Of a DNA stretch of 33,562 nt, positions 1 through 11,670 are shown in pieces. Under the pieces are notes generated by a model. That model did not search any database. It saw only the letters and a list, made by a program, of their open reading frames with translations, and was not told the origin of the DNA. Source of the DNA: Candidatus Pelagibacter sp. (lineage in GTDB: Bacteria; Pseudomonadota; Alphaproteobacteria; Pelagibacterales; Pelagibacteraceae); NCBI GenBank assembly GCA_002692055.1, contig NZJW01000008.1, forward strand, positions 7,997 to 41,558. Direction: 5' to 3'. The translations under genes and the position numbers were made by a program. Position 1 is the first letter of the stretch; the number at the start of each line of letters is the position of its first letter.

Positions 1-2
1 AT

Positions 3-3000
3 ATGGAATTATCGTTTACTGATAAAAAAAAAATCAGAAAAAGTTTTGGTAAGTTAGAAAATATCGTTAACATTCCAGACTTAATTGAAGTACAGAAAAA
101 GTCATACGATAATTTTTTACAATTTAATCAAAATAATAAATCTGGGTTGGATAAAGTATTTAAAGAAGTTTTCCCAATAGAAGATTTTGCTGGACTGGCT
201 ACGATTGAATATGTGAGTTACAGATTTGAAAAAGAGAAATATGATGTTGAAGAATGTAAACAAAGAGGCCTTACTTACTCTGCTCCTTTAAAAGCAACAT
301 TAAGATTGGTTTCGTATGATGTCGATGAAGAAGCGCAGACAAAGCAAATTTTATCTGCAAAAGAACAAGAAGTATATATGGGCGACCTTCCACTCATGAC
401 TCCAAGAGGCACTTTTGTCGTAAACGGTATAGAGAGAGTAGTAGTTAATCAAATGCACAGAAGTCCAGGAATCTTTTTAGATCACGATAAAGGAAAAGGC
501 CATTCTAGTGGTAAACTTTTGTTTAACTGCAGAGTTATACCTTACCGAGGATCATGGTTAGATTTCGAGTATGATATAAAAGATATTTTATATTTTAGGA
601 TTGATAGAAAAAAGAAGATTCCGTCAACAACCCTATTAATGGCTCTAGGATATTCACGTGATGAAATTTTAAATTTATTCCATGAAAAAATAAAATTTGA
701 TTTTATAGATAAGCAAAAATTAAAAACAAAATTTATTCCTCAGAGATATAAGAATCATAAATTAAAAAAAGATTTAATCAATGCTGATAATAATAAAAAA
801 ATTTTAAAAGAAGGAACAAAGGTAAACATACCAATTGCAATGAAGTTACAAAAAGAAGGTTTAAAAAATATTTTTATGTCATTGGAAGAAATTAGTGGAC
901 GGTTTTTTGCTGATGATATTTTTAACGAGAAAACTGGAGAGGTATATTTCGAATCTGGAGATGAAATAACTGAAGAGTCGCTAGAAAAACTAAGTATTTT
1001 AAATATTAAAACTTTTTATGTTTCAGAAATTGATGGTTTAAATATTGGTTCTTATTTAAGAAATACTTTAATTGTTGATAAGAACAATACAACAAACGAG
1101 TCAATCATGGATATTTATAGATTGTTAAGACCAGGGGAGCCGCCCACTTTAGAAACATCAACAAATCTTTTTAATAACCTTTTTTTTAACAAGACTCGAT
1201 ACGATCTTTCAGATGTTGGCAGAGTTAAATTGAATTCGAGATTAGCAATAGACTGTGATGCTAGTATTACAACACTTAGAAAAGAAGATATTCTTAAAAT
1301 AGTTGAAACAATGTTAAAATTGAAGGATGGCAAAGAAGAAGTCGATGATATCGATCATTTAGGGAATAGAAGAGTAAGATCTGTAGGAGAATTAGTTGAG
1401 AATCAATTCAGAATTGGGCTTGTTAGAATGGAAAGGGCTATTAGAGAAAAGATGTCATCTGTTGAAATTGATACAGTAATGCCTCAAGATCTTATAAACT
1501 CAAAACCTATTGCAGCATCATTAAAAGAATTTTACGGTACTTCACAGTTGTCTCAATTTATGGATCAAACAAATCCACTTTCAGAAATTACTCATAAAAG
1601 AAGAGTTTCAGCATTAGGACCTGGTGGCTTAACTCGAGAAAGAGCTGGGTTTGAAGTTCGAGATGTGCACCCAACCCATTACGGACGTATATGCCCCATT
1701 GAGACGCCTGAGGGACCAAATATTGGTTTGATAAATAGTCTAGCGACTTATTCAAGGGTTAATAAATACGGATTTATAGAGAGTCCTTATCGAACAGTAA
1801 AAAATGCCAAGGTCACAAAAGAAATACATTATCTCTCTGCAATGGAGGAGGGTAGATATACCATTGCTCAAGCTAATTCGTTATTAAAAGATGATGGTTC
1901 ATTTAAAGATGAACTAGTCTCATGTAGAAGGAATTTGGGGTTTGAGCTTTCTAAACCAGAAAACATTGATTTCATGGACGTTTCTCCAAAACAAGTTGTG
2001 TCTGTGGCATCCGCTTTAATACCATTTTTAGAAAATGATGATGCCAATAGAGCATTAATGGGTTCAAACATGATGAGACAGGCTGTTCCATTAATTAAAA
2101 ATGAATCACCCCTAGTAGGTACAGGGATTGAAAAAGATGTAGCGTTAGATTCTGGAGCAACAATTGTTGCTAAAAGAGATGGTGTAGTAGAAAAAATCGA
2201 TGGCAAAAGAATTGTGGTTAAAGCAACTTCAGAAAAAGATTTAACAAAATCAGGAGTGGATATTTATAGTTTATTAAAATTCCAAAGATCAAACCAAAAT
2301 ACATGTATTAACCAAAGACCATTAGTTAAAGTTGGAGATCTAATAAAAAGAGGAGACGTTATTGCGGACGGACCATCTACTCAATTAGGTGAGCTTGCTC
2401 TTGGACAAAATGTAACGGTGGCATTCATGCCATGGCTGGGGTACAATTTTGAAGATTCTATACTTATTTCAGAAAGATGTGTATCTGATGACGTATTTAC
2501 ATCCATTCATATTGAAGAATATGAAGTTATGGCAAGAGATACAAAACTTGGTCCAGAGGAAATTACCAGGGATATTCCAAACACAAGTGAGGAGGCTTTA
2601 AGAAACCTAGACGAGTCTGGAATTGTGTATGTCGGGGCAGAAGTTAAACCTGGTGACATTTTAGTTGGTAAATTAACTCCTAAAGGTGACACAAAAGTTT
2701 CTTCAGAAGAAAAATTATTAAGATCAATTTTTGGAGAGAAAGCTACTGATGTTCGAGATACCTCTTTAAAAATGCCATCTGGTACTGGTGGAACAATAGT
2801 AGAAGTTAGGGTTTTTAATAGACATGGTATCGAGAAGGATGAAAGGGCGTTATCTATTGAAAAATCCGAAATAGAATCTGTTATGTCTGATAAACAAGCT
2901 GAGGAAAGTATTTTAGAATTAAATATAAAAATTAGAGCGCAACAAATTCTAACTAAAACAGCTTTATCTGAAGATTACAAAATTTACTTAAAAGGCACCA

Positions 3001-4079
3001 AACTTGATGATGAAAAAATTAAGAATCTAACGTTAAATGATATTTTTAAGTTAAAATTAGATGAAAATAAATCTAATGATGATCTTATTGCTTTAAAAGA
3101 ACAGTATAACGAAGCCAAAAAAGACATTCAGTCTAGGTTCGAAGATAAAGTTGATAAAATTGAAAGAGGTGACGAATTGCTGCCTGGTGTTATGAAGATG
3201 GTCAAAGTATTCATTGCAATGAAAAGGAAGTTGCAACCAGGTGATAAAATGGCGGGAAGACATGGTAATAAAGGAGTGATAAGCAGAATTGTACCTGTAG
3301 AGGACATGCCATATATGGAAAATGGTAAACCTGTCGATGTTTGTCTAAATCCTCTTGGAGTTCCTAGTAGAATGAATGTGGGTCAAATACTTGAAACTCA
3401 CTTAGGCTGGGCATGTTCAGAATTAGGAGAAAAAGTTAACAAATTATTTAATGAATATACGTCAAAACAAAAAACTTTAGAACAGGTGACGAGTTCATTA
3501 GGAAAAATTTATAATAAAGATGAAATTGATAAGGAAATTAAAAAATTAAAAGAGGACGAAATTAAAGATTTACTAAAAAATTTGTCAAAAGGTGTTCCAA
3601 TAGCAACACCAGTTTTTGATGGTGCAAGTGTTGAGGATGTTACTAATATGCTTAAATTTGCAGAGCTTCCTGAAAGTGGACAAACAAAACTTTATGATGG
3701 AAGAACAGGTGAAAAATTTGATAGAGAAATAACCGTAGGTATAATTTATATGTTAAAGTTGTATCATATGGTTGATGATAAAATTCATGCCAGATCAACG
3801 GGACCATATAGCTTGGTCACTCAACAACCCTTAGGTGGTAAAGCTCAGTTTGGAGGACAAAGGTTCGGTGAAATGGAAGTCTGGGCTTTAGAAGCTTATG
3901 GTGCAGCTTATACTTTACAAGAAATTTTAACTGTTAAGTCCGATGATGTTGCAGGAAGAACAAAAGTTTATGAAACAATTGTTAAAGGTGACGATGATTT
4001 CGAATCTGGTATACCTGAATCTTTCAATGTTTTAGTCAAAGAAATAAGATCTTTAGGTCTAAATTTGGAGTTAAATTAA
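3..4079 (+). CDS. rpoB: DNA-directed RNA polymerase subunit beta
   Basis: Beta subunit of the transcribing core enzyme; with RpoC it forms the active-site cleft. The 1358-residue protein matches alphaproteobacterial length. The N-terminus ([16 protein letters not shown]) is the alphaproteobacterial type, so the ATG two bases into the window is taken as the true start. The rifampicin cluster begins at G512 ([17 protein letters not shown]) and keeps the sensitive-type residues equivalent to E. coli D516, H526 and S531. [11 protein letters not shown] lies near residue 814, and the active-site segment [12 protein letters not shown] near 1080-1092. The stop codon overlaps the rpoC start by one base (TAATG), so the two subunits are probably translationally coupled. 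The rpoB promoter and the usual rplJ-rplL neighbours lie outside the window. Identity is certain. Confidence 0.99.
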   Translation: MELSFTDKKKIRKSFGKLENIVNIPDLIEVQKKSYDNFLQFNQNNKSGLDKVFKEVFPIEDFAGLATIEYVSYRFEKEKYDVEECKQRGLTYSAPLKATLRLVSYDVDEEAQTKQILSAKEQEVYMGDLPLMTPRGTFVVNGIERVVVNQMHRSPGIFLDHDKGKGHSSGKLLFNCRVIPYRGSWLDFEYDIKDILYFRIDRKKKIPSTTLLMALGYSRDEILNLFHEKIKFDFIDKQKLKTKFIPQRYKNHKLKKDLINADNNKKILKEGTKVNIPIAMKLQKEGLKNIFMSLEEISGRFFADDIFNEKTGEVYFESGDEITEESLEKLSILNIKTFYVSEIDGLNIGSYLRNTLIVDKNNTTNESIMDIYRLLRPGEPPTLETSTNLFNNLFFNKTRYDLSDVGRVKLNSRLAIDCDASITTLRKEDILKIVETMLKLKDGKEEVDDIDHLGNRRVRSVGELVENQFRIGLVRMERAIREKMSSVEIDTVMPQDLINSKPIAASLKEFYGTSQLSQFMDQTNPLSEITHKRRVSALGPGGLTRERAGFEVRDVHPTHYGRICPIETPEGPNIGLINSLATYSRVNKYGFIESPYRTVKNAKVTKEIHYLSAMEEGRYTIAQANSLLKDDGSFKDELVSCRRNLGFELSKPENIDFMDVSPKQVVSVASALIPFLENDDANRALMGSNMMRQAVPLIKNESPLVGTGIEKDVALDSGATIVAKRDGVVEKIDGKRIVVKATSEKDLTKSGVDIYSLLKFQRSNQNTCINQRPLVKVGDLIKRGDVIADGPSTQLGELALGQNVTVAFMPWLGYNFEDSILISERCVSDDVFTSIHIEEYEVMARDTKLGPEEITRDIPNTSEEALRNLDESGIVYVGAEVKPGDILVGKLTPKGDTKVSSEEKLLRSIFGEKATDVRDTSLKMPSGTGGTIVEVRVFNRHGIEKDERALSIEKSEIESVMSDKQAEESILELNIKIRAQQILTKTALSEDYKIYLKGTKLDDEKIKNLTLNDIFKLKLDENKSNDDLIALKEQYNEAKKDIQSRFEDKVDKIERGDELLPGVMKMVKVFIAMKRKLQPGDKMAGRHGNKGVISRIVPVEDMPYMENGKPVDVCLNPLGVPSRMNVGQILETHLGWACSELGEKVNKLFNEYTSKQKTLEQVTSSLGKIYNKDEIDKEIKKLKEDEIKDLLKNLSKGVPIATPVFDGASVEDVTNMLKFAELPESGQTKLYDGRTGEKFDREITVGIIYMLKLYHMVDDKIHARSTGPYSLVTQQPLGGKAQFGGQRFGEMEVWALEAYGAAYTLQEILTVKSDDVAGRTKVYETIVKGDDDFESGIPESFNVLVKEIRSLGLNLELN

Positions 4080-7000
4080 TGAGTAAAGAATTAACAAATC
4101 TATTTTCCAAAAAGGTAAATAAGCAAGATTTTTCTAAAATTAAGATTTCAGTAGCTAGCCCAGAAAAAATTAAATCATGGTCTTTTGGTGAAATAAAGAA
4201 ACCTGAGACTATAAATTATAGAACATTTAAACCAGAAAAAGACGGACTATTCTGTGCAAGAATTTTTGGACCGGTCAAAGACTACGAGTGCTTGTGTGGA
4301 AAATATAAAGGTATGAAATTTAGGGGGATTATTTGTGAAAAATGCGGAACTGAGATTACCAAATCTAATGTTAGAAGAGAAAGAATGGGTCATATTGAAC
4401 TTGCAACGCCAGTTTCACACATTTGGTTTTTAAAGTCTTTACCTAGTAGGATCGCATTATGTCTAGATTTAAAACTTAAGGATTTAGAAAAGGTTTTATA
4501 TTATGAAAATTTTATTGTTATAGAACCAGGTCTAACCAAATTGGAAAAAAATCAAATAATAACTGAAGATGAGTTTCTTAAAGCACAGGATGAATATGGT
4601 GAGGATCAATTTTCCGCAGGTATAGGTGCTGCAGCTATCAGAGAATGCCTTACTAGTATAGACGTTGAAACTCAAAGAGACAAACTCAAAGAAGATATAA
4701 AATCAATAAATTCAAAAGTTATTTTAGAAAAAACAATTAAAAGATTAAAATTAATGGAGTCATTTGCAACATCTGGAAATAAACCTGAATGGATGGTTTT
4801 AACTACTCTGCCAGTAATTCCGCCCGAATTAAGACCTTTAGTACCCCTTGATGGTGGAAGATTTGCAACATCAGATCTTAATGATTTATATCGTAGAGTA
4901 ATAAATAGAAATAATCGTTTAGGTCGATTAATGGATTTACGCGCTCCTGATATAATTGTTAGAAATGAAAAAAGAATGCTTCAAGAATCTGTAGATGCGT
5001 TATTTGATAATGGCAGAAGAGGTAGGGTAATAACTGGAACCGGTAAAAGACCTTTGAAATCCTTAGCCGAAATGCTCAAAGGAAAGCAGGGAAGATTCAG
5101 ACAAAACTTACTAGGCAAAAGAGTAGATTACTCAGGTAGATCAGTAATTGTTGCTGGCCCTGAACTAAAATTACACCAATGTGGTTTACCAAAAAAAATG
5201 GCACTTGAGTTATTTAAGCCATTTGTATACGCTCGTTTAGACAAATTAGGTTATGCCACAACAATTAAACAGGCTAAAAAAATTGTTGAAAAAGAAAAAC
5301 AGGAAGTTTGGGATATATTAGATCACGTTATTAGACAACACCCAGTACTGTTAAACAGAGCTCCCACACTTCACAGGTTAGGCGTTCAAGCATTTGAACC
5401 AATTTTAACTGAGGGAAAAGCAATACAACTTCACCCACTGGTTTGCGCCGCTTTTAATGCTGACTTTGACGGCGATCAAATGGCTGTTCATGTTCCGCTA
5501 AGTATTGAAGCCCAATTAGAAGCTAGGGTTTTAATGATGTCTACAAATAATATTTTGCATCCTGCGAACGGGAAACCAATTATAGTTCCATCACAGGATA
5601 TGATTTTAGGAATTTATTATTTGTCCCAAGAGCCCATTGGTAACAAAGATGATAAGCCTCAGGGTTATTTTTTAGATAACGATCAAATTATGCTAGCTCT
5701 AGAAAATGATAATATAAATATACATACAAAAATAGTTTCAAGGTTTGAAACCAAAGATGAAAATGATAACAAAGTATTTTCAAAGTATACTAGTACTGCT
5801 GGTAGATTTTTATTAGCGAATATCCTTCCGAAAAACAAAAATATAAAATTTGATTTAGTAAATAGAGTATTATCAAAAAAACAAATTTCAGAAGTAATAG
5901 ATGTAGTTTTTAGATTTTGTGGTCAAAAAGAAACAGTAGTTTTTTGTGATAAAATTATGTCCTTAGGTTTTAAAAATGCCTTTAAAGCAGGAATTTCTTT
6001 TGGAAAAGATGACTTAATTATTCCGGACAGTAAAGAAAAGATTATTGGTGATGCAAAGAAAATGGTTGAGGAATACGAGAACCAATACGCCGAAGGATTA
6101 ATTACCAGAGGTGAAAAATATAACAAGGTAATTGATCAGTGGTCTAAATGTACAGATAAAATTGCATCTGAAATGATGGAAATTATATCTAGCCCACAAA
6201 AAGACAAAGACGGAAGAGTAAAATCTAATTCAGTATTTATGATGGCTGACTCAGGAGCCAGAGGTTCTCCTGCACAAATGAAACAATTAGCTGGCATGAG
6301 AGGCTTGATGGCTAAACCATCTGGAGAAATAATAGAGACACCAATAATTTCAAATTTTAAAGAAGGTTTAACTATTTTAGAATATTTTACCTCTACACAT
6401 GGTGCTAGAAAAGGCCTAGCTGATACAGCTTTAAAAACTGCAAACTCCGGTTATTTAACACGAAGATTATGTGATGTTTCACAAGATGTTATAGTTACCA
6501 AGAAAAATTGCGATTGTGGATCAAATAAATCCATTACCATCTCTGAAATAATAGAGGGTGGAAATGTGGTTGTAAGTTTAGCAGAGAGAGCTTTAGGAAG
6601 ATATTCTGCTGAGGATATAAAAAATGCATTAACGGGAGAAATTATTGTTAAAAAAAATCAGATGATAGACGAGTTTAAGTGTGACGATTTAGAAGCTGCC
6701 GGAGTAAAATCTTGCAAAGTTTATTCTGTTATGACCTGTGAAAGTAAGCAAGGTGTATGTTCGAGATCATATGGAAGAGATCTAGCGAGAGGTATGCCAG
6801 TTTCTGTGGGAGAATGCGTTGGAATGATTGCTGCTCAGTCAATTGGTGAACCCGGAACACAATTAACAATGAGAACTTTCCACGTTGGAGGCACAGCCCA
6901 AATAAAAGATGACTCATCTATTGCCGCGCCAGACACAGGTATTTTAAAAATTTCAAATAAAAATCTTGTAGAGGACTCAAGTAAAAATCTAATAATAATG

Positions 7001-8263
7001 GGAAGAAATATTGAACTAACACTTGAAAAAGATGGTGTAGTTATTGCATCCTTTAAAGTCCCATATGGTTCAAAATTATATGCTAAACCAGATGATCAGA
7101 TTAAAAAAGGACAGAAAATCTGTGACTGGGATCCTTACACAGTTCCGGTAATTGCAGAGACTTCTGGTATTGCAAACTACGTCGATTTAGTTGATGCAGT
7201 ATCAATTGCTGACAAAACTGATGAGGCAACTGGAATTTCATCGAAGATAGTCTTAGACTGGAGATCACAGTCAAAGAATTTAGATTTAAAACCAAGAATA
7301 ACTTTAAGAGATAGCAAAGATGAAGTAGTTTTAAAAGCTGATGGAAATGAAGCTAGATATTATTTATCACCAGAGACAATTTTATCAGTAGCTGATGGCG
7401 ATAAAGTAAACGCAGGCGATGTGTTAGCAAGACTACCTAAAGCAACCTCTAAAACAAAAGATATAACAGGCGGTTTACCAAGAGTTGCTGAATTGTTTGA
7501 AGCAAGAAAACCTAAGGATGGAGCAATAATTGCTGAAAATGATGGTGAAATAATTTTTGGCAAAGAAATTAGGGGTAAACAAAAAATTACCATTAAAGGA
7601 AAAGATGGATTAGAATCTAATTATCTAATTCCAAAAGGTAAACAAATTAACTATAACCCTGGAGAAAAGATTTCCAAAGGTGAATACTTGTTAGATGGTA
7701 GTCCCGCAACGCATGACATTTTAAGAATACTTGGTATAGAATCATTAACAGATTATTTTGTTAATGAAGTTCAAGATGTTTATCGCCTTCAAGGTGTTGT
7801 GATAAATGACAAGCATATTGAAGTTATTTTAAGACAAATGTTAAGAAAGTTAGAAGTAAAAAATCCAGGAGACAGCGAAATGCTTAGTGGTGAAATAGTA
7901 GATAAAATTGATGCTAAAATAATCAATGAAAAATTAAAATCTGAAGGTAAAAAAGAAATTGAATTTGACCCTGTTATGCTTGGGATTACAAAAGCTTCTC
8001 TACAAACAAAATCTTTTATTTCAGCTGCATCATTTCAAGAGACCACAAGGGTACTTACTGATGCATCATTAAAAGGTAAGTCAGATGATTTAATGGGTCT
8101 TAAGGAAAATGTTATTGTAGGAAGGTTAATTCCTGCCGGAAGTGGACAAAGTAGACAGAAATACAATAAAATTGCCAAAGATAGAGACCTTGAGCTTGAA
8201 AACAAGATGGCATCAGAGACAATTAGTTCTGAAGCTGAAGAACAGCCTGTAGAGGCTCAATAA
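4079..8263 (+). CDS. rpoC: DNA-directed RNA polymerase subunit beta'
   Basis: Catalytic beta' subunit, 1394 residues. The N-terminal zinc site is intact (C71, C73, C86, C89 in ECLCGKY...CEKCG). The Mg-binding loop NADFDGDQ is at about residues 458-465, where E. coli has it. The secondary-channel and trigger-loop region ([16 protein letters not shown]) is present. In the second zinc site C813, C887 and C894 correspond to E. coli C814, C888 and C895, but the fourth position reads Ser ([11 protein letters not shown]897) where E. coli has C898. An extra cysteine sits at 811 (NCDCGS). A GGAG motif eight bases before the ATG lies inside the end of rpoB. The protein ends in an acidic tail ([13 protein letters not shown]). 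Identity is certain; the zinc-site change is described in the findings. Confidence 0.99.
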   Translation: MSKELTNLFSKKVNKQDFSKIKISVASPEKIKSWSFGEIKKPETINYRTFKPEKDGLFCARIFGPVKDYECLCGKYKGMKFRGIICEKCGTEITKSNVRRERMGHIELATPVSHIWFLKSLPSRIALCLDLKLKDLEKVLYYENFIVIEPGLTKLEKNQIITEDEFLKAQDEYGEDQFSAGIGAAAIRECLTSIDVETQRDKLKEDIKSINSKVILEKTIKRLKLMESFATSGNKPEWMVLTTLPVIPPELRPLVPLDGGRFATSDLNDLYRRVINRNNRLGRLMDLRAPDIIVRNEKRMLQESVDALFDNGRRGRVITGTGKRPLKSLAEMLKGKQGRFRQNLLGKRVDYSGRSVIVAGPELKLHQCGLPKKMALELFKPFVYARLDKLGYATTIKQAKKIVEKEKQEVWDILDHVIRQHPVLLNRAPTLHRLGVQAFEPILTEGKAIQLHPLVCAAFNADFDGDQMAVHVPLSIEAQLEARVLMMSTNNILHPANGKPIIVPSQDMILGIYYLSQEPIGNKDDKPQGYFLDNDQIMLALENDNINIHTKIVSRFETKDENDNKVFSKYTSTAGRFLLANILPKNKNIKFDLVNRVLSKKQISEVIDVVFRFCGQKETVVFCDKIMSLGFKNAFKAGISFGKDDLIIPDSKEKIIGDAKKMVEEYENQYAEGLITRGEKYNKVIDQWSKCTDKIASEMMEIISSPQKDKDGRVKSNSVFMMADSGARGSPAQMKQLAGMRGLMAKPSGEIIETPIISNFKEGLTILEYFTSTHGARKGLADTALKTANSGYLTRRLCDVSQDVIVTKKNCDCGSNKSITISEIIEGGNVVVSLAERALGRYSAEDIKNALTGEIIVKKNQMIDEFKCDDLEAAGVKSCKVYSVMTCESKQGVCSRSYGRDLARGMPVSVGECVGMIAAQSIGEPGTQLTMRTFHVGGTAQIKDDSSIAAPDTGILKISNKNLVEDSSKNLIIMGRNIELTLEKDGVVIASFKVPYGSKLYAKPDDQIKKGQKICDWDPYTVPVIAETSGIANYVDLVDAVSIADKTDEATGISSKIVLDWRSQSKNLDLKPRITLRDSKDEVVLKADGNEARYYLSPETILSVADGDKVNAGDVLARLPKATSKTKDITGGLPRVAELFEARKPKDGAIIAENDGEIIFGKEIRGKQKITIKGKDGLESNYLIPKGKQINYNPGEKISKGEYLLDGSPATHDILRILGIESLTDYFVNEVQDVYRLQGVVINDKHIEVILRQMLRKLEVKNPGDSEMLSGEIVDKIDAKIINEKLKSEGKKEIEFDPVMLGITKASLQTKSFISAASFQETTRVLTDASLKGKSDDLMGLKENVIVGRLIPAGSGQSRQKYNKIAKDRDLELENKMASETISSEAEEQPVEAQ

Positions 8264-8309
8264 AGCAGAAAAATTTAGTAAATTTTAAGTGAATTCGCTA
8301 AGTGATATG

Positions 8310-8337
8310 TTGACGTTCATCAAATAATCAGTATTAA
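8310..8337 (+). promoter_or_regulatory. candidate sigma-70 promoter for rpsL and the long ribosomal operon
   Basis: TTGACG (8310-8315), a 16-bp spacer, and TATTAA (8332-8337) resemble -35 and -10 elements. The predicted transcription start, about seven bases downstream (near 8344), falls at the first base of the structured leader at 8345. That agreement is the main reason for reporting a -10 with only a moderate match. It lies in the only sizeable gap of the first 22 kb. No RNA data are available, and read-through from rpoBC is equally possible. Confidence 0.5.
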
Positions 8338-8344
8338 TAGCCCA

Positions 8345-8421
8345 CTTTTTAAGGTAGCACGTAAGGCTAATGTTGGCTTTAAACTACTACCAACAACTTA
8401 CCAAAACCTATTCTTAAAAAG
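8345..8421 (+). promoter_or_regulatory. structured mRNA leader of rpsL (nested stems)
   Basis: Three nested complementary pairs can be read directly: CTTTTTAAG (8345-8353) with CTTAAAAAG (8413-8421), a perfect 9-bp outer stem; GTAAG (8361-8365) with CTTAC (8397-8401); and TGTTGG (8371-8376) with CCAACA (8390-8395), closing a 13-nt loop. An alternative pair, GGTAG (8353-8357) with CTACC (8387-8391), would compete with the outer and inner stems. The outer 3' arm ends nine bases before the rpsL ATG, so folding would cover the ribosome entry site. The likely role is autogenous control by a ribosomal protein (inference). I recall an Rfam rpsL leader family from Rickettsiales/Pelagibacter-type genomes but cannot confirm that this belongs to it. 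Confidence 0.65.
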
Positions 8422-8430
8422 ATTATAATT

Positions 8431-8802
8431 ATGCCAACTATAAACCAGTTGTTAAAAAAAAAGCGAGTTAAACAGTTAGTAAGGAACAAAGTTCCTGCTC
8501 TGCAAGCATGTGCATTAAAAAGAGGAGTATGTACTAGAGTTTATACAACTACTCCAAAAAAACCAAATTCGGCTTTGAGAAAGGTTGCCCGAGTAAGACT
8601 CTCAAATGGCTTTGAGGTTACAGCATATATTCCTGGAGAAGGACATAATTTGCAAGAACACTCAGTGGTAATGATTAGAGGTGGTAGAGTTAAAGATCTA
8701 CCAGGCGTAAGATATCATGTTGTAAGAGGCTTATTAGATACTCAAGGTGTATCAAATAGGAAACAACAAAGATCAAAATATGGAGCAAAGAGGCCTAAGT
8801 AA
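8431..8802 (+). CDS. rpsL: 30S ribosomal protein S12
   Basis: Decoding-centre protein of the small subunit, 123 residues, the usual length. The two conserved loops are intact: [12 protein letters not shown] with K43, and [13 protein letters not shown] with K88, D89 and P91. These are the wild-type residues at positions where streptomycin resistance changes occur; D89 is the known methylthiolation site in the family. No strong Shine-Dalgarno sequence precedes the ATG, but a folded leader does. It is the first gene of a tightly packed run of 25 genes. Its stop overlaps the rpsG start by one base (TAATG). Confidence 0.99.
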   Translation: MPTINQLLKKKRVKQLVRNKVPALQACALKRGVCTRVYTTTPKKPNSALRKVARVRLSNGFEVTAYIPGEGHNLQEHSVVMIRGGRVKDLPGVRYHVVRGLLDTQGVSNRKQQRSKYGAKRPK

Positions 8803-9272
8803 TGTCAAGAAGAAGACGACAAGCTAAAAGACAAGTAACAGACGATCCAATATATGGGTTAAAATCGGTTTCAAAATTTATTAATGCATTAATGATCGGT
8901 GGTAAAAAAACTACCGCTGAAAAAATATTTTACAATTCTTTCACTTTAATAAAAGATAAAGCAAAAGAGGATCCGGTTAAAGTTTTTAGTGAAGCAATTA
9001 AGAACGTAAGACCTAACTTAGAAGTTAAATCAAGAAGAGTCGGTGGCGCTACTTATCAAGTTCCCGTAGAAGTAAAATCTGATCGTGGCCAAGCATTAGC
9101 AATTAGATGGTTATTGAGTGCTGCAAAAAAAAGAGGCGATAAAACCATGCAAGAAAGATTAATGAAAGAATTCGTTGACGCCTCAACCAATAAAGGTTCA
9201 GCAATAAAAAAAAGAGAGGATACACATAAAATGGCAGAGTCTAACAAAGCTTTTGCACATTTTAGGTGGTAA
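8802..9272 (+). CDS. rpsG: 30S ribosomal protein S7
   Basis: S7 nucleates folding of the 16S rRNA 3' domain and contacts E-site tRNA. It is 156 residues, the standard length, starting [11 protein letters not shown] and containing the family block [15 protein letters not shown] and a C-terminal [20 protein letters not shown]. In E. coli S7 represses the str operon by binding the rpsL-rpsG intercistronic RNA. Here the two genes overlap by one base, so that target cannot exist in its usual place. The last codons overlap a possible GTG start of fusA, which I reject in favour of the ATG at 9278. Confidence 0.99.
   Translation: MSRRRRQAKRQVTDDPIYGLKSVSKFINALMIGGKKTTAEKIFYNSFTLIKDKAKEDPVKVFSEAIKNVRPNLEVKSRRVGGATYQVPVEVKSDRGQALAIRWLLSAAKKRGDKTMQERLMKEFVDASTNKGSAIKKREDTHKMAESNKAFAHFRW
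9264..9269 (+). promoter_or_regulatory. ribosome binding site deciding the fusA start
   Basis: AGGTGG lies inside the last codons of rpsG, eight bases before the ATG at 9278. The in-frame GTG at 9266 that opens the ORF-track entry is part of this motif, so it cannot use it. This favours initiation at 9278. Confidence 0.6.
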
Positions 9273-9277
9273 AAAAA

Positions 9278-11356
9278 ATGACTAAAGTTTTTTCAAAAGA
9301 TAAATATAGAAACATAGGTATCATGGCTCACATAGATGCAGGAAAAACAACAACTACAGAACGAGTTCTTTATTATACAGGTAAGTCTCATAAGATAGGT
9401 GAAGTACATGATGGCGCCGCTACTATGGATTGGATGGAGCAAGAACAGGAAAGGGGAATTACAATTACCTCTGCAGCCACTACTTGTTTTTGGAAAGATC
9501 ATAGAATAAACATTATAGATACTCCTGGACACGTAGATTTCACTATTGAGGTTGAAAGATCTTTAAAGGTATTAGATGGAGCCGTTGCTGTTTTTGACGG
9601 TGTTGCAGGTGTCGAGCCCCAATCAGAAACGGTTTGGAGACAGGCAGATAAGTACAAGGTTCCAAGGATGTGCTTTGTAAATAAATTAGATAGAACAGGA
9701 GCAGATTTTTATCGCTGTGTTGATATGATAAAGGAGCGTTTAGGAGCAACTCCTTTAGTTTTACAAATTCCAATTGGAGCCGAAGCAGAACTTAAAGGTG
9801 TAGTTGATTTAGTAAAAATGAAAGGCCTTGTTTGGGAAGCTGAAGATCTTGGTGCAAAATTTAATGAAGTAGAAATTCCAGTAGATTTGAAGGAGAAAGC
9901 TGAAAAATATAGAAAAGATCTCATTGAAACAGCTGTGGAACAAGACGAAAAATTAATGGAAGCTTATCTGGATGGCAAAGAAATAAGTGAGGATGATCTT
10001 AAAAGATGCATTAGACAAGGTACCTTAAATTTTAGTTTTGTTCCAGTTTTGACTGGTTCGGCCTTTAAAAACAAAGGGGTACAGCCTTTATTAGACGCGG
10101 TAGTTAATTATCTTCCGAGTCCACTAGATCTTAAAGAAATCAAAGGTACTGAACCTGGCACAGATCAAGAGCTAATAAGAAAATTTGATGATAGCGAACC
10201 ATTTTCTGCATTAGCTTTCAAGGTTGCAAACGACCCGTTTGTCGGAACTATTACCTTTATAAGAATATATTCTGGAAAACTAATTTCTGGTACTGGAGTG
10301 TTAAATTCTACCGCAGACAAAGAAGAGAGAATTGGAAGAATGCTTTTAATGCATGCCAATGATAGAGAGGATATAAAAGAGGCAAGCACAGGAGATATTG
10401 TTGCATTAGCAGGTTTAAAACATACAATTACAGGCCATACATTATGCAACAAAAATGATCCAATTATTTTGGAACCAATGGAATTTCCTGATCCTGTGAT
10501 TGAAATTGCAGTGGAACCAAAAACTAAGGGTGACCAAGAAAAAATGGGCGAGGCATTACAGAGGTTAGCGAAAGAAGACCCTTCGTTTAGAGTTACATCT
10601 GACAACGAGTCTGGCCAAACGATTATTAAAGGTATGGGTGAATTACACTTAGACATTATTGTTGATCGCATGAAAAGAGAATTTAAAGTTGACGCAAATA
10701 TTGGAGCACCTCAAGTTGCTTATAGAGAAACAATTGAGAGATCAGCACAAGTTGATTATATACACAAAAAACAATCCGGTGGTTCCGGTCAATTTGCAAG
10801 GGTAAAAATAACAGTTGAGCCTCAAGAGCCAGGTAAAGGTAGAGAGATTGAGAGTTTAATTAAAGGCGGGGCAATACCAAAAGAATTTATCCCAGGTGTT
10901 GAAAAGGGCATAGAAGGAGTTGCAGATTCAGGAATTTTAGCAGGATTCCCTGTTATCGATTATAAAGTTCAAATAATAGATGGCTTACATCATGACGTAG
11001 ATTCAAGTGTTCTAGCTTTTGAAATTGCAGCAAGAGCTTGTTTTAAAGAAGCTTGTCAAAAAGGCGGCTTAAAACTTCTCGAACCAATTATGAAAGTAGA
11101 AGTGGTCACTCCAGAGGATTATATGGGTGATGTAATTGGTGATCTCAATAGCAGACGTGGGCAAGTTGGTTCAACTGACAAAAGAGGAAATGCAACAGTA
11201 ATTAATGCTAACGTTCCTTTAGCAAATATGTTTGGCTATGTTAACAATTTAAGATCAATGTCACAAGGAAGAGCACAATATACGATGCAATTTTCTCACT
11301 ATGAAAAAGTACCACAAAATGTTCAAGATGAAGTAACAAAAAAATTAGCAGGATAA
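9278..11356 (+). CDS. fusA: translation elongation factor G
   Basis: GTPase that drives ribosomal translocation and, with RRF, ribosome recycling; cytoplasmic. From the ATG at 9278 the protein is 692 residues, normal for EF-G. GTPase motifs are complete: G1 [12 protein letters not shown] (residues 17-28), the switch region [12 protein letters not shown]3 DTPGHVDF and G4 NKLD. Domain II, the G-domain insert and the C-terminal tRNA-mimic domains ([21 protein letters not shown]) follow in order. The ORF track extends to a GTG at 9266, but family alignment and the AGGTGG motif support the ATG. The next gene is rpsJ, three bases after the stop; the tuf gene usually found here is absent. Confidence 0.98.
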   Translation: MTKVFSKDKYRNIGIMAHIDAGKTTTTERVLYYTGKSHKIGEVHDGAATMDWMEQEQERGITITSAATTCFWKDHRINIIDTPGHVDFTIEVERSLKVLDGAVAVFDGVAGVEPQSETVWRQADKYKVPRMCFVNKLDRTGADFYRCVDMIKERLGATPLVLQIPIGAEAELKGVVDLVKMKGLVWEAEDLGAKFNEVEIPVDLKEKAEKYRKDLIETAVEQDEKLMEAYLDGKEISEDDLKRCIRQGTLNFSFVPVLTGSAFKNKGVQPLLDAVVNYLPSPLDLKEIKGTEPGTDQELIRKFDDSEPFSALAFKVANDPFVGTITFIRIYSGKLISGTGVLNSTADKEERIGRMLLMHANDREDIKEASTGDIVALAGLKHTITGHTLCNKNDPIILEPMEFPDPVIEIAVEPKTKGDQEKMGEALQRLAKEDPSFRVTSDNESGQTIIKGMGELHLDIIVDRMKREFKVDANIGAPQVAYRETIERSAQVDYIHKKQSGGSGQFARVKITVEPQEPGKGREIESLIKGGAIPKEFIPGVEKGIEGVADSGILAGFPVIDYKVQIIDGLHHDVDSSVLAFEIAARACFKEACQKGGLKLLEPIMKVEVVTPEDYMGDVIGDLNSRRGQVGSTDKRGNATVINANVPLANMFGYVNNLRSMSQGRAQYTMQFSHYEKVPQNVQDEVTKKLAG

Positions 11357-11359
11357 TAA

Positions 11360-11668
11360 ATGGATCAACAGAGTATTAGAATTAGATTACAGGCATACGA
11401 TCATAAGATACTTGATCAGTCCACGGAAGAAATTGTAAATACTGCAAAACGGACTGGCGCGCAAATAAAAGGCCCAATTCCCCTTCCTACAAAAAAAGAA
11501 ATTTACACAGTATTACGTTCACCACATATTGATAAAAAAAGTAGGGAACAGTTCGAAACAAGAACACATAAAAGATTAATTGATATAATGGAACCAACCC
11601 CAGCTACAATTGAGGCATTAATGAAATTAGATTTAGCTGCAGGTGTTGATGTGGAGATTAAAATATAA
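11360..11668 (+). CDS. rpsJ: 30S ribosomal protein S10 (NusE)
   Basis: Small-subunit head protein that also acts as NusE in antitermination complexes. It is 102 residues, standard, with the S10 blocks [36 protein letters not shown] and [16 protein letters not shown]. It starts three bases after the fusA stop. There is no room for the long leader through which L4 controls the S10 operon in E. coli. rplC follows after two bases. Confidence 0.99.
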   Translation: MDQQSIRIRLQAYDHKILDQSTEEIVNTAKRTGAQIKGPIPLPTKKEIYTVLRSPHIDKKSREQFETRTHKRLIDIMEPTPATIEALMKLDLAAGVDVEIKI

Positions 11669-11670
11669 GT

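Noticed and set aside
8270-8286. AAAATTTA-G-TAAATTTT inverted repeat just after the rpoC stop, a possible terminator
   Set aside because: Arms are A/T only with a one-base centre, and no G/C-rich stem or convincing T-run follows; such palindromes are expected by chance in DNA of this composition.
9266-9277. Upstream GTG start extending fusA by four codons
   Set aside because: The GTG is part of the AGGTGG ribosome binding motif for the ATG at 9278, and EF-G family N-termini align with the ATG.
10165-10671. 168-residue antisense ORF within fusA
   Set aside because: Shadow of a conserved gene, with no homology pattern or ribosome binding site.
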